The notes under the pieces were generated by a model. That model searched no databases. It saw only the letters and a list, made by a program, of their open reading frames with translations, and was not told where the DNA came from. The translations under genes were made by a program, and so were the position numbers. Positions 1 through 14,412 of a stretch of 64,000 nt of DNA are shown here, piece after piece. Numbering within the stretch: the stretch's first letter is position 1; every line of letters begins with the position of its first letter. Source of the stretch: Sympetrum striolatum (lineage: Eukaryota; Arthropoda; Insecta; Odonata; Libellulidae); the NCBI GenBank assembly GCA_947579665.1, contig OX388343.1, forward strand, positions 101,809,657 through 101,873,656, given 5' to 3'.

Positions 1-3000
1 CTCCATCTAAATTTATTCAGAATACTTCTCAAAGCTTAAGAAGAGTGAAAATATTCACCTTCTCTAATGAAAACTTCCGATGTGGAACAATGAGCACTGA
101 GAAATTGCGGTTAAGGTGATAGTTTTTTAATTGAAAAAACTTCAGTTCCTTAATCATAACCTTGACACCTTTTTAAGCGTCTTTCACAATTACTCATTCC
201 ACAAATAATACCTCATATTAATAAGAATAGCAATTTAACGAAATATTGCAGTAAATTAAAAATAACACTTCATGAAAACGATAATTTACACAAATATAAC
301 ATATTAAAGCTGCACAAGAATACAAAAAATTCTGTCTTAGGACATTACAAAAACATTTATACTTACTTAAGCGCGTCGAAGAATCATGAATGATTTATTC
401 TATGCGTTACTTCATTAACGTTCACAATATATGGAGAATTCATTTAGCTTCAATTAGATGAAAAAACTAAAAATAGGAGAAACAGGACGTTAGCCACATA
501 ATTCAAAAATGTCGTCGACAAAAATGATTTTCAGTATATCATGAAAATTAGGCTGATAACTTCTTTTTTTGAGTCCCAATCATAGCTAAAATTATCTTCG
601 TAACTTATTTGAAGTGACATTAATTCTACTGACACGGAGTTCTTACTAGTACATCAAAATTTTTCAAATAATAATTAAAGATTTTATTACATCGAAAGTT
701 TCAAGAATTGGATTTGAGGTCATATAAATTCTTACACATAAAAATGAATTCCGTTCCCCTTCCGCTGACTGCACCGTCTGGCGAATTAGAGCCGAGACGC
801 TTCCTCCACTGCAGTCGCTATTGACTAAAGGCCAATTCACCGAAAGGTCACTCTTAAGGTCCTATAGGAAGATCAAATCGGGGGCTCCAATTACCGTTTT
901 CTAAAACCAACAAAGCGATCGTCTGAATTCAAGTACGTAATGTAAAATAAAATAATGGTATAATATCCATTGCCTTGGATACATAGATCTATTTTCCGGT
1001 AATGAAACGGTATAAATTAGCGATTCGACAACAAAATAAAGAAAACAAAAAAATGATGAAGCATCATTCATAAGAATATTTCCAATAAATGTATTTACTT
1101 TTAATCAACTTAAGAGAGTTAATGTTATCTAGAGCACTTGGCTCGAACTGTTATTCCTCCTTAATTTTCTTCCAGTCAATTGCAGATCTTTAAATACCTC
1201 GAGGATTTTCGGCCGATCGTAATTCCACAGGGCGATAATATAACTTCTCAATAATACTATAAAAAAGATATAATTATTATTATATAATAATAATTAGATA
1301 TCTTTTCCGCGATCAAAGCTTAATGCGCAAACTGAGACCCGCAGATCCCGGTAACGGTTCCCCCATTTACGAAAAACCCTATTAATATTTTCAAGAGCGA
1401 AGGTGCCGTGACCAAAATGTGCTAAGTTTTCGGGAGGGGACCCTCTCCAAATAAATCAAATGGGTTTGAACATAGGCGGAGAGAAAAAAAACACGATACG
1501 GGGATGGAAGAGGACTCTGTGGATATACTGTAACAAAGGCACAAAAATTGAGCAGAAAAACATGAACATCTAACGTGGTAAAGGCGTTACATGCCTCACA
1601 TTAAACGACCATTCAGTGTTTTAGAGATGACATTAATTTTCTCTTTAATGAAAGGGTTTCTCTACAAATGTAAGATTAGATGTTATATGAACAGATTTCA
1701 TATAGGAATCGATACGGAGAAAATTCCGCCTTTCTCCAACTACAAGAATAAAAATACGAATTTGCGACAACTAATAAAACACTGTTATAGGCACAAATAT
1801 TCTATAACATACACTCCACAAATACATATTCTATGACAAGAAAACTGGACGTTAAATTAAGACAAAAAGACTTCCTTATCAAAGCCATTTAGCGATTTCC
1901 TCCAACTTTTTTTTTAATGGCAATAAAAACACAAATCCTCTCACCATATTAAATGCTTTACCCACCTTTCTATTCGCCATTTTAATTTTTGCTTATCAAT
2001 ACATTTCAAATTTATATCTACTTATATTTTATAAAAGGGTTCACTAGATATATTTGGTTAAATCTTACATCAGAAATTTAATATCCATACGTCAAAATAA
2101 CATCCCTTACAAACAGCATTCAATTCGATCTTTCTTTGACGAGTGTACTTCAGAAATTTCAGTAAAATGCAGTCATGTTTTCAATTCGAGGTACGGCAAA
2201 ATATCTCCCTTTAATTCTGACTCGTTCATAACTAAAGAGCGTTGATTATAATTAACTAATGGTGCAAGTCACCCGGAAAAGAAGATTTACTTCGATTAAG
2301 CTTCCCTGTTAAAAAAATCTAGTTGATTTATTTAAGTTAACACTATTCCAATGAGATAGCACCTATAACTAGTAACTGTCTTCTTTAATAAGCAGTATAT
2401 AATTGGGAGACATGAGTATGTTTTAGAGAACGGATTATGTTAATTGTTAACGAACTGCGAAAATGCAAACCGACGAACGAAATTCTGAGCTTTATTCCTT
2501 TTGTTTGGCTTGCGCAGATAACGAAAACGAGCCACGAACGCTTTCGAGCACTGAGCACGAGATGTCGCCTCCGTGAGCATGAAATTCTGCCGTTTTCATT
2601 CGAAATAAAATTAAACCTTTCCAAGGCATGCTGAGACCGTCATCCACTTCACTGCCAAGTAAATGACGCTCCTGTTCACAAAAGAAAGGGAATCGTATTA
2701 AAAATACACAGATAGCTGCTCGGGCACCGGAGGGTGAAATATTCATCCCTTTACCAAGAAGAGAACTGAGAAATAGGGCCTTTTGGATAGACGTTTAATG
2801 AAAATGAAATTCCTCCTTACATTTATCATTCGAAGGAATGGATTAGGTAATCAGAACCTACCATAAGCCACGCTAGAGATAAATAAGGTCAGAATAAAGC
2901 AAAATGTAAAAAATGATCCATTGCATCCGATATCCTTTCCATCCTTCGAATAAGAGGTTAAACATTTAATGAAACAATGACCACGTGCTACATCAAAATA

Positions 3001-6000
3001 AACCGAATACAAACAGAAACTAGGGAAAAAGAGAGGATTTACACAACACACAGGGAGAGATTGCAGCCTCCAGAGCCTACAACTGTAATTGCTGTTTTTG
3101 CAGATCAAACCCTTCGAGAGGCATGGGGAAGCAAGCCATCAAATGGGAATTAAAAAAACCTCTTGATGGAACTTAAAAAGGAAATTCATCTACGTTACTT
3201 TCTCAAATTTGGTAAGAAATTTCATAGTAATAAAATTGTTATGAAACTTACTATTAAGAAAGAACTATTCCAGTGAGTTTTAAAATTATCTAACAAAAAA
3301 TAGTGGAAGCATCGCAAATTCTTCAATCACTCCGATTTCCAGAGATATTTTGGTAAAACTGTGTTGAGTATAGTACATATTTAATTTCATTTGTCTTAAA
3401 TCTATAAACCAAGATATCCATTGGTTCTAAGGATGTGGACGCTAATGAAGAGAATTTCTCTTCTACCTGAAGAAGCTGACAGCGAAACGTCATAGCTTCT
3501 TATCAACTAACGCAGCGAATCCCGCGAAGCTTATTTCTCTAGATATCCATTATTAAGTAATGAATAGTTGTGACACGATACTGTCCATCCTATAGTCGAG
3601 ATTAATGATTAAAGGTATTTGTTTTTCGCAATAAGCGATAAAACCAACAAATAAAGCGAATTTTGGCCGATTTAGCCAATATAACGCTAATTTCGACAGT
3701 TTTAATAAGCAGCACGGATTTTTGGGATTTTCGCTTCATTCATCATTTGTAAGAAGAAAATTTAATTTTGGTATGATTAAAATAAATGCACAATATATAA
3801 TTGTATTATTTGCGTATTTTTTGTCATATTTTTGATCACTCATGAAACCTTTGCTTACGCGAATTCAGCTTTGATCTTTTCAATACATTCACAAAACTTT
3901 CTTTCCATTATGGATTATCACATAATTCTACGAAGAGATATTTTTGTTGTAACATCTATCGTGTCAATATGTTTTTTATGAAAATATCATGTTTTGTTGA
4001 TCTGCAGCTGTGAAATCATTTTCCTTAGGCGTAAACAGCACAGTTTTAAATAAATGTAATTTAATATTTTGTAAAATTTATAGTAAATAATATTTTCAAT
4101 GCCTTAAATGTTTATGCTAAAGTGTCCCTAATATTATTCCTTTGCTTAAATGAGACTGTGAAAATTAGTAACACCAAATTTAGGAAACATAATAAAAACA
4201 CAAAACACCACAATTTGGTCTTCAAATCAACAAATTTCAGAAAAAATAAAAACATTTTCAAACACCTCAATTAATGACAAGCTGCTACTATGAAACCGTA
4301 CAATACAGTATTTCCTTGAATATAAAAAAGTAATTCTTTCAAGACGCTGCCATTCAATGCCCCAAATTTATGTTAACTGTTTAAAAATTAGTGCACGCGG
4401 TTTTCTACAAATGAAGTATGAAATATTTTCCAGAAAATATTTCATAAAGACCCAAGTTCGAGTCACGGAAGGTGCTCTGTTATAAGAGTGTGACTATATG
4501 GTGAAACTCGCCATTCATTCACCTCAACATCCAACAGAAAGTTGTCTCTATAGAGAGTCACAGACGTGCATTAGGGAGGGAACCATCCTTTTTAAAGATT
4601 TCTCCGGAGAGGAAGTGCGGAGATGGACTTCGTGAAGGCAATTTGGAAGCGCCTCCGTTCCACGGAAGCCGAAGGTGAAAGAGTAAACAGCGGAGGAAAA
4701 AAGCCACTCTTCGTCCATGTTTTCGAACGAATAAATAGCTCGCCGCTGCTCTGCCGACTAAACTGTTTTAGCTGGACGACGCCCTCACCGCATCTTTTGA
4801 GGGCCGTAGACAATTCACTTAAGTAGAAAGTGATTGTTGCTCCAATAAATTGACAAAGTAGAAGATATGCGAGATATTTAAATCGCATAAAAAAACATCC
4901 AAGGCCCAACTATTTACGGAAGCCTTCGCAAAACTATTTTCAAGCATACGCAAAAGTAATGATGACAGTCTTTCCGAATCACACGGTGCACGATCATATG
5001 AGTTGTTGGAATTAATTTCTGTTAGTGGGTTTCCTCCGATTTTTGAAGCAAGGAATAATGACCTTAGTACGTTATTAATCTTGAAAGTGAGCAAAATTAC
5101 GCTTTAAATATACTTATGTCATATCAGCAATTACTGTAAGTGGAAAAAAATGTACGATATTTTTTGGTTGACGCTGCTTTAAAACGTACATTATCAATAA
5201 AAGCATACTTACGGAAAACTCGGAGATTAAGTTTTATGCTCGTAATTCCACATTACTTTTACACGGAGAATGTGCCGCTAAATGAGCCATATTGCTAGAT
5301 TTCTTCTTCACAAACGACTAATTTTCTATTAAAAATATTATAAATCGAATAGAACAAAAAGAACCATAATATTTAAAACAAAAATTGTGAAATAAATTAT
5401 CCAGTATCCAGCATCGGTATAATAAACACTGATGAATAGATTTACACAACACTAAGTCGAGAGAAAATTCGTTCAGCGACGAGACAAGAATTTCCTAAGT
5501 TGCCGCATTTAATTGTAAACAAAATATAAAATATTATTCAGTACATAATGTTGCTGAATAAATCCACAGAGACGAGGGTTACCTCTCGTTCGCACTTCCA
5601 TAAATTCAATTTGCGGTGAAAAAGTTGGCCCAATTTTTCCTCCGCCCACATATTTGACGTTCCTTCCGCACTTCCCTGCACCACTTTATATATGACGAAG
5701 GGTTAGTGGAAGAAGAGGGCTTTTAGTTTCAATCCCTCCCAAATAGAACTCTCCATCAATCAAACAAGAGACCCCACCCTCTTCCCCACTTTCCCCTTTC
5801 GCACGGCGCCTTTTGTTCCCTCGGCAGGCATCTGCCTCATGCTAATCACACACAAATATTCACCACAAATGAACGGTGCAAGTCACACTCCAGTGACGCA
5901 AGTCCAAAACCTTGGCGGACCACAAGTGGGTAAACGACCCTTTCGGAGATCAGGAATACCAATGAGGCCTCATCCGAACAATGCCTTTTTAAATCATTTA

Positions 6001-8175
6001 AAAGGCGCGTACGAGAATGAGCGGTACGTGATGTTATCTCTTTCACGGCGCGTTTTCTTCCAATAACCCGACGCTAACGGCAATAAGAAAAGTCATCGAA
6101 CCTTTGGTCATCATAAGATAGATAGAAAATCCCATTAAATCGAGCCCGAGTATTGATTTTAAGCGAGATTAATTATAATTATTCCGAAAGGATCGAATGA
6201 GGCATACATAACGTGCACGACTAAGAAATAGTTGTACAAGCAGTTACGATATTTGAAGGAGAAGAATTCGATTAAAATGGACGTCGTCTGTGAAAGATCC
6301 CGCCATCCGCTACGGAAGTGGACGAGTGCCAATTCGGTTGCATAAGATACAGGGTTGCAGACTAGAATTGCCTTTTATTCTCTGGAACAAGCACTATTTT
6401 CAGTAGACGACAGGCAGACGATGCAACGATTGGGACGATGGCATTTCCTATGTATTGAGGACGGCGATTTTAACGCTAAGATGGATTTCACGACGAATTG
6501 ACTCGAACTGGACCTTAGACAGAGAAATGTAATAATATAGAAAAACACAACTATGAGATGTTGAAATATTACGAAAATTTCACATGTTCAAGAATATGAG
6601 AATTCATAAAAACACAAATATTTCTGATACCATTATTTAAGAGAAAGACAAAATGCCGTTCAACTGAACGAGTGGTAAATTTGCCGATGAAGATGCAGAT
6701 GTCGTGAAATCGATCAAATTTGTAACTCTCATAGATTGTTTGGTAGGAAGGAGCATTAAATTAATCATTAATTATTGTAATTCTCCACTTAAATCTCAGT
6801 TAATATATTGACAAGTAGGTTAATCTTTGAAGAAAACCTGTTATTTAATCTTTCAGGTGAAAATGATTTATTTGCCCAATGGCACACGATTTACTGAAAC
6901 TATTTTTGAACAGAATTTAAACGGTATGCCAGACCAAAATACTCTTAGAGACCGGAAGGACGGACCGAAAATATATCTAAGCCCTCGAGGACATTCTAGG
7001 GATGGCATAACATAACCTATTCATATTCATCAAGAGTACAAATGCACGAGACAGAGGCACGTAAGCAGCTTTACCTTATACTGCGACGAGCTGAGCACAA
7101 CCTAGAAATACACATTTATTAAACGCAAGACTTAGAGATTAATCTTGAGATGTAAATTTCACCTGTAGGTGCATTAAATTTCAAAGGCTTATTCAGATTT
7201 GCACTGAGTAATGAACACCCAAAGGCATTTTCCACGCAAATAATTAGAGTAACAGAGATATTGGTTGCATCCTGTAAAGTTGGCAAATAATAGTAAGAAA
7301 CTAAAAATACAATAGACTTAACTGCTTTCTAGAAAGACCTATTTCAGTCACGAAGATTGACTCTTAACGATGTGAATACTGAATTGATACATCGAAGTAA
7401 GCGATAAAATTTCGGTAAAACAGGGATGGCTAAGTTGCATACCAGTAAAATTGCAGGTCGTAAGATTGCTTTGGGACCAGGAGCTGGACATAAAGATTTC
7501 AAATAACTCCAAATGGTCTTCATAACAACATTAGACATTCTTACTGATCACAAATGAGGCAATGGATAATGAACGCTTTCATTCAATTCCGACAATAATA
7601 AGCAAAGAATAGCATAGATTAATTATCGTAGATGGTAGACTAATAAAGATGACGAGGAACCGCTGTGACCACACTTGTCTCAAGCGTTGACATTATTTAA
7701 CAGGGATTGTTATTTCATTCGCACGTAACGTCAGCATTATTGCGAACGAAGTCTTCGTCTTCACCTTTACATTCCTCACCTAAATCGAGCGAAACGGACG
7801 ATCGCGATTCAGAATCTACGTTTCGATTTTATCTCCCCGAAACATCTTTTCTCCTCAGGCCAACCTTTTCCGCATTCGAGGTTTGTATCGAATGCACACA
7901 ATCGGCGAACAGGTGAACGCGGAGAGAGTCATCTCATTAAAACGAAACAAAGGACGAATTTAACGAGAAAGCGATCCGGAAAGAGCGGAATCGATTCGGC
8001 CGCATTCCCGGCACCCGTGCAACTCCGCATCGCCGAAGTAAGAAACCCTTTCCAGGGTCCGAACTGCGCCACCTCACGCTAAAAAACGACAAAAATCAGA
8101 GAAATCCTTTTTTCTCGACACATCGCATTCTCGGGAAGATGATTCACACGGAGATGTGAACGTCCTTCGGGTGAA
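1..8175. other. No recognisable gene
   Basis: AT-rich, CpG-containing sequence with only short chance frames (largest about 105 codons). Apart from the AT hairpin at 1263-1306 I see no repeat family, RNA gene or splice-supported exon. It could be intergenic or a long intron of a gene outside the window. Confidence 0.5.
1263..1306. repeat. AT-rich perfect-type hairpin
   Basis: Arms AAAAGATATAATTATTATTA and its near-complement ending AGATATCTTTT pair around an ATAT centre. This could be a small MITE remnant or a simple-repeat expansion. Confidence 0.5.
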
Positions 8176-8199
8176 ATGGAGGTGGAAAAGGTGGGCCCG

Positions 8200-8930
8200 T
8201 GCAACAAACTGGAAGGGCGCTGGTTGAAAGAGCAGCTGGAGAAGTGGATTAATGGAGAGATGAGGAGAAGATATAAATGGAAAGGGAATTGGTCTTCTCT
8301 GCGAAGATTGGGGGCGAACGCGGGAACAGAAACTGGGGCAAAGGGAGAGAGAGAGATGGGGAGGGAAAGGCCTTTGGTCTGGATTATGGCGAACGGATCA
8401 ATAGAGGCCTTCTGCAGAGAGAGGGAGGGAGACGGGGGGAGCGCGTAAAAGAGGAAAAACGAGATAAACAGAGAGAGAAAAGGAGAAAATAAAGAACGCT
8501 AGGCATTCTTCATTCTTGTTAACGGCCTTCCGCCTGACCATATCGCCTACTATGGAAAGGAGGTTAGACGAAGAGAGAAGGAAAAGGAAAACGAAAAAGG
8601 ATAGCACGGATTCAAAAAAAGACAAAAATACTAAATGGAGAAAAATAAGCGGGAAAAACGGAAGGTGGAATGAAAGAAAAAACAGCGAGGGGGGAAGCCG
8701 CGGATAAGAGTATAAAGAGCGAAAAATAAATAAGCAAAATAGAGAAAAGTACGTTAAACAGAAGGGGGAAATGAAATAAACCAAAAATAGGAAATGCGTT
8801 AGAAAGAAATGACGAAAAAAAACTTGAAACGAGAAACGGATAAAATAACATTAACATTTTAATGGATTCAAACAGGCTGCAAAACGTAGAGTAAAAATAC
8901 GAAAGGGGCAAAGAAAAACGAGGATATACG
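8200..8930. repeat. Purine-rich (GA) low-complexity strand
   Basis: For about 700 bp the plus strand is dominated by A and G, with runs such as GGGAGAGAGAGAGATGGGGA at about 8343. Long open frames across it, including a Leu/Phe/Ser-rich minus-strand frame of 128 codons, are products of this composition and not genes. GAGA-type tracts can bind GAGA factors or form triplexes; nothing here shows which applies. Confidence 0.75.
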
Positions 8931-11837
8931 AGGGTATAATAGGTTGAGGATAATTAACAAAGAGAAGTCTGATTCCTGCAGAAACTGATATAGAAAAACA
9001 GCAAAATAAAAGAGCCCGAGGAGTGGAGAAGAGTAGCCCAGGAGGAGGTGCGTGGGAGTCTGCCGGGGACCTCGAAGGTGTGGTGGGGGCGGCCTAGTAG
9101 TCCGGGCGGTGACCTAGCTGAGCAAGCCGCAGCCTAGGTCGTCCGAAAGTGAAGGAGGAGTGCTTGAGTTTCGATCGCAATTAGCCTCCAAGCATTAAGT
9201 CATCGAGCCGCAATACGATAGAAATGGATCTCGGAAAAAAAGAACACAAACCGACGCCTGGAAAGTCCTTAACGAAGGGATCACGTTTCGTTTCTTTAGA
9301 TTCGTCTGGCATTGTAACATCCAAAAACACAAAAAACAGATTGCGCTAACATCCATCTGCGGAACGAAATATACTAGAAAGCATCAATTGAAAAGATATC
9401 AAAATGTACAATTAATTTTGGATGGGATCGTTCTGAGACCACAAATCTGGTGCAATGTCCACTGCATCCGTTAACCTATTCTCCCGACGTTTTTCTCGTG
9501 GCCGAATAACATAAGACTATGAAAACTTGAATAGGAAAGATACGAAGAAATAACAACATTCATATAGATGAAAGATTAAATTTCAAAACGAGTTCCAGTA
9601 TTATTTAGACCGTATTTATCGTACACGGTAAGGGACGTCAAATATAATCATCGACAAAATTAGGTCCTTAGTTTTAATAATAAAACAATTCAAACATGAT
9701 TAACCTACCGACGTAGCACGCGATATTAATGACGATTTTTCCCACAATTCGCGCGAATAAGTTCGAATGCGCAGCGATGACATCCCCTGTGATTAAACTG
9801 CACACGTATCAATCAATGCTTCCCATTGAAACATCGCCGTAAGAAAATATTTATGCACAGTCTTCGTTAGCGAGAGAAACGCTACGAGCGACGCAGTAAC
9901 GACGCCTTTTGCGAATATTTAACCGGGGCACATACGGAGTTCGTTTTCGCTCGGCAATCAAAAGTGCTATCGGCAACGAGATTCGCGGGACCGTTTGAGA
10001 AGTTACGGGAGCAACGAACGACGCGTCTACTGCAGCGCCACGCGCGGCGAGTGCACGAAACGATCAAAAGAACACCTCCACAGGGAACGCAATCAGGAAA
10101 TTGGATTTTGAAACGCAACCGTTCGGAAGAGTCGATCGGTTGAGGTTACAAACGTGGATTCATTTAAACGAATGCAGCTTTTTGGAGCGATGGACAGCAA
10201 GGAGGAGAAGGGGTCAGAGCGGGACTACCCAAGCGAGGGTTCGCAAACACGGAAAACTGAGCACTTTGAATACCTCGAACACTAGTTCATTAAATCTTTG
10301 GAGCAAACAACGCCAGTGGGCTAACGAGGATATACCGTCAGCTGATATAAGATTTACGATGAGATACCACACAATAAAATACAAATAAATAATGCAAAAA
10401 ATATTTTACGATGTTACAATGAAGCCCGCAAAATTGGCAAAATTGCATTTGCCATCTAATTTGCTATTTGATATTCCTTTTGAGCGTGCGCGCCAATCAC
10501 CAAAAAATTCGTTGTTCGAGTCCGAAACAAAACCAAAATACAAGACATCCGAAAAGTTCGTAAGCACAGCTAATCGTTAGTCGAGGTAATACGCTCCCAC
10601 TAAACCTCTTTAATTCCACCAAATATTTACGAAAACATGAAAGAGGAAAATAATCATTGACGGCTAACGAAACCACTGCACGAAGACACACTGTTTATAA
10701 AACTACAGATGCGTAAAGAAGTAAAAGCAGATGATAAAAAAATTCCGATTTATTTCGAAAGGATTAGGTTGAATTTTATTACGAAAAATTCGTCGCGGGA
10801 TTCACGATTGATTGATAAATTAAATATTAATTCCATTTTTCGCTCACTCATGCTCAACGGTTTTACTCATGAATGCGTTATCCTTTTCAAATTCGAGTTT
10901 ATTCCTTTTGATGATAAACCTTTCAAAAAGACGAGGAGACGTATGCATAGCGTCTCGAATTAACTGATTCCATCACAAAGGCGTAGATTCATTCTGGGAA
11001 GATTCCATGAGATTTCTTTAGTTCCAAAAACGCTCTAGGAAATTCTCTTGTGCTGCAGTGTTTCCCCAAGCGTGACATCAAAGGTCACTATAATTACTTG
11101 CAGTATAGAGGAAATAACGTACCTCAAAAGGGCCCAGGCTGCTTTACCGAAGTATGGTCCTGAAAAGAAACGAAAAAATTTTTAGTGTGCGTTTGGGATG
11201 TTATGATCCGAAAAGAGAACTTAATAAAACAATATTCGAAAAAATTCTGAGAGTTTTTTTAAAGTAATTATCGTTATAGCTCGTAATAAGTCTTCATAAT
11301 CCGATACAAGATAATAATTTTAATGAAGAATATTTACATTATATCTTAAAAAAATGAAATAATAGTTAATTCACTAAATTTTGAAATACACTGCGCGTTT
11401 TTAATAAAACCTTTCACGCACAATATGAAGTCAGATTAAAAGCTTGTTCGAAGAAGTACTTTGAGTTATGAAAATTTTTGCGAGAGGATTTTTCATATAT
11501 AAAAAATATATTTTTGCCAACCGGCGACAATATTTTTAAGAATTTAGAAAAATGCGTACGGCGAAACCACCAAATATCCATCGAACAGATTACTGATGAT
11601 GGTGGTTAATTATGAAAATAATACATAATAAAAAATCTGATGTGGCCAGCACATGACTTTCTCCATGTATAAGATGTAAATATTTATCTACGACAGTATT
11701 TTCGAACTCTATATTCAATCTAAACTTGGAAGATAAGTGATTAATTTATATCATATTATCTTTTACGTCACAAACATTATAAATAATGTTTTTCGGGAAA
11801 TGTTCGATAAAAAACGATGAAATGGCCTTTCGCCCCA
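8931..11837. other. No recognisable gene; CpG-rich patch at 9.87-10.12 kb
   Basis: Short frames only. The segment around 9870-10120 is rich in CGCG and CGAACGACGCG-like runs with brief frames on both strands. No domain or splice-supported exon is seen. Confidence 0.4.
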
Positions 11838-12472
11838 GCGCCCACAGCGTACATAATCAGCAACTTCCGGTTTATCAGTATTTCACAAATAAATCCTACA
11901 CAATCAGTGAAACAAAAATATGTTTCATTCAAAAGTTATAGTAAATTACATTTTCTAAAACGTTTATAAATAATGGTATAAACCTTAATTTCATATTTAT
12001 GGAGATATTTTGAAAACCGGAAATGTGCTTTGAAGAATGAAGCACGACTTCCGGTTAACCGATTTACTCCAAAAACTAATCAACTCTAACGACACCAACC
12101 AAAATACTATATATGAAATTTAGTGTTGATCCGACAATTAATTTTCATGTTAGAGCGCCCACAAAGTACATAATCATCTACTTCCGGTTTATCAGTATAT
12201 TCACGAATAACTCCTAATCCACCGGTGATACAAAAATATGATAAATACAAAAGTTATATTAAATGACATTATCTAAAACTTTTATAAGCTATACAATATA
12301 CCTAAATATCATATTTATGGAGATATTTTGAAAACCGGAAATGAGCTTCGATGAATGAAGCTCGACTTCCGGGTAACCGATTTACTGCAAAAACTAATCA
12401 ACTCTGACAGCACACACCACAGTACTATATATGAAGTTTGGTATTGATACGACAAATAGTTTATACGTTAGA
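11838..12472 (+). repeat. Two tandem 317/318 bp units with internal hairpin
   Basis: Unit 1 is 11838-12154 and unit 2 is 12155-12472; both start GCGCCCACA. They share blocks such as TTATGGAGATATTTTGAAAA and CCGATTTACT. Each holds an imperfect hairpin built on ACCGGAAATG and CGACTTCCGG (about 12015-12060 in unit 1). A third unit begins at 12473 but is replaced after about 12 bp by a CA-rich tail. Unit length and dimer form suggest a satellite or the repetitive 3' region of a larger element. Confidence 0.8.
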
Positions 12473-12652
12473 GCGCCCACAAGCACAGACACACATATAC
12501 ACAAACACACACACATACACACAGACATCATTCCGAAAATGGTCAAAACGTGTTCTAGGGACCCCAAAACGTGTATTTCCGTTGAAATCTCGAAGTCGAT
12601 ATTTTCATGAAAAGAATACTTTCTCTATACTACGTATATGGAGAAAGTAAAA
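12473..12652 (+). repeat. CA-rich microsatellite and conserved repeat tail with terminal hairpin
   Basis: A CA/TA-rich microsatellite (about 12488-12525) leads into CATTCCGAAAATGGTCAAAA and GGGACCCCAAAACGTG, then a terminal inverted pair (ACTTTCTCTATAC and GTATATGGAGAAAGT, about 12616-12648). This arrangement of microsatellite, then TTCCGAAAA, then a closing hairpin is one I associate with the ends of dispersed arthropod repeats; no family is assigned. It continues directly from the tandem units and probably belongs to the same element. Confidence 0.6.
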
Positions 12653-14412
12653 ATTAGGCCGTAATTCGATTCGAAGCAAAACAGTTTCAATCTACTATTC
12701 GTTCTTCGAATATGAATGAAATGAATGAATCACGTTTTGCAGGGAGATTCTCGAAAGGCAAACTTCAAACAAACTGGTCCTTAGCCAGCAAATTTGCAAT
12801 TGGTGAAATCATTCTCAATGACTACGAGGATCTCTCGTTTCAGAAAATTATTGCGGAAATATTTGTATGAACTAATAGGCACTGATATGCAGCCAGTGCC
12901 TTCGTAACCAAGGAAAAATTAAATAAGTACAATTAGGATTATTTGGAAAACATACGACATTAAAAAACGTCCAGCATTCAACAAACACAAATACAAATGA
13001 ACATGATATACCGTAAATAGAATTCCAGAATATTTTACGAGTGCATCTAAATACCAATTTCTATGAAAATCGATACTTAGTCGAGAGAGATGTTTTCGTA
13101 GGAGCACACACTAAAGGAAACAATATCCTTCGGAAACTAGCTTAAAAAAGGAAGAGAATGGTGAGTCTGGATGGGAGTTGGATCAGAGGAGATATTGCAG
13201 AAGAGGGGAAAGGCAGAAAGAGAGTCGAATTGAATCAATACACCACTGCTACTTCAATGCACCAAAGTGGAGCCCAGGTGAAGTTTTTCGCCAAAACATG
13301 CAAACGGGCCCTTCATATTCAGAACAAGGTTTAATTTCAAGCGAATCAAAGCATCGATCTTTAAGTTATGTGCACAAACGTCATTATTTTGTACCGAGGA
13401 AGATAAAGTATCACAATAAAATTAAAAGAATATTCTATACGAACGAATGATCCACTTTCTATTAAAGGATGATAGTGAAAATTCCTTGAGGGAGCATATG
13501 CAAGGATAGTTTAAATACTCATCATTCCGTTCACGGGAGGCAATCCACTTTCTGACAGTGCCTCTTCCAACGTTACTGGAAGTAATTTTCCGTCTTTTCT
13601 TCAACTTTATATTTAATTTAAGGTCACTTACCGATGATATAAACCAGTAATAGAATCCAGGAAACAAAGACGATATGATCATACACGAATTAAATGAAGT
13701 TCGTGTAAAATCATGAATGGGAATTAAGATGCATACCAATTGTTAATGACTTATATTATAAAAGTAATCAGCGATTTTGGAAGGAAATTTGCAAAATTCA
13801 ACAACCTTCAGGGCGTTACCCATCAGCTCTCCTTAAAACCAGTTTGACTTACTGTCCATCATTACATGGCCTTTAAAATTTCATAAAATTGCTATACAGC
13901 ATCGTTAAACATCATCATCGCCATCGGCTGATTACAGAAGAAGAATTTAAAAATTTAATCGTATTTTTACTGAGATTCTAATGTTGAAATAACTCCACGC
14001 ATAACTTAGAGAAACATTCTCAACATCTATAATTATAGTATAAAACCAAACCAACTCTTTTCCGTCAAGATGCAATTTAATTAACTTCAAACAATTTTCA
14101 CATGATACGTCATATAGAATTCATATGAATAATATTTTCCCTCAAGCCAAGAACTTTTTGTTTACAAAACAGAATTTTCGGTGAAGAAATTAGGAAGTTT
14201 TTATACATTTAAAGAGATTCGATACACAAAAATAACTCTACAGGAGCTAATTTATGATATTAGCAGGTAATACGATACTCCGGTATTCTACATTTACAAA
14301 GATAGAATTTTAGGACTAAAAACATCAGTCGATGTAAAAATAACAAACATTTGAATTCCAATAGCAAGTATGAATAGAGAAAGGCTGGATCAAAAGGTAT
14401 TACGGGAATATT
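12653..14412. other. No recognisable gene
   Basis: AT-rich sequence with short frames on both strands; none recognised. A small GAATGAAT-type simple repeat lies near 12712-12730. Confidence 0.45.

Noticed and set aside
3450..3530. CCTGAAGAAGCTGACAGCGA motif resembling the GAAACG-type arthropod repeats
   Set aside because: Only a short motif with a weak inverted pair; no element boundaries could be set.
8398..8784. 128-codon minus-strand frame rich in Leu, Phe and Ser, looking like a membrane protein
   Set aside because: It is the complement of the purine-rich tract; codon content follows strand composition and other frames are open too.
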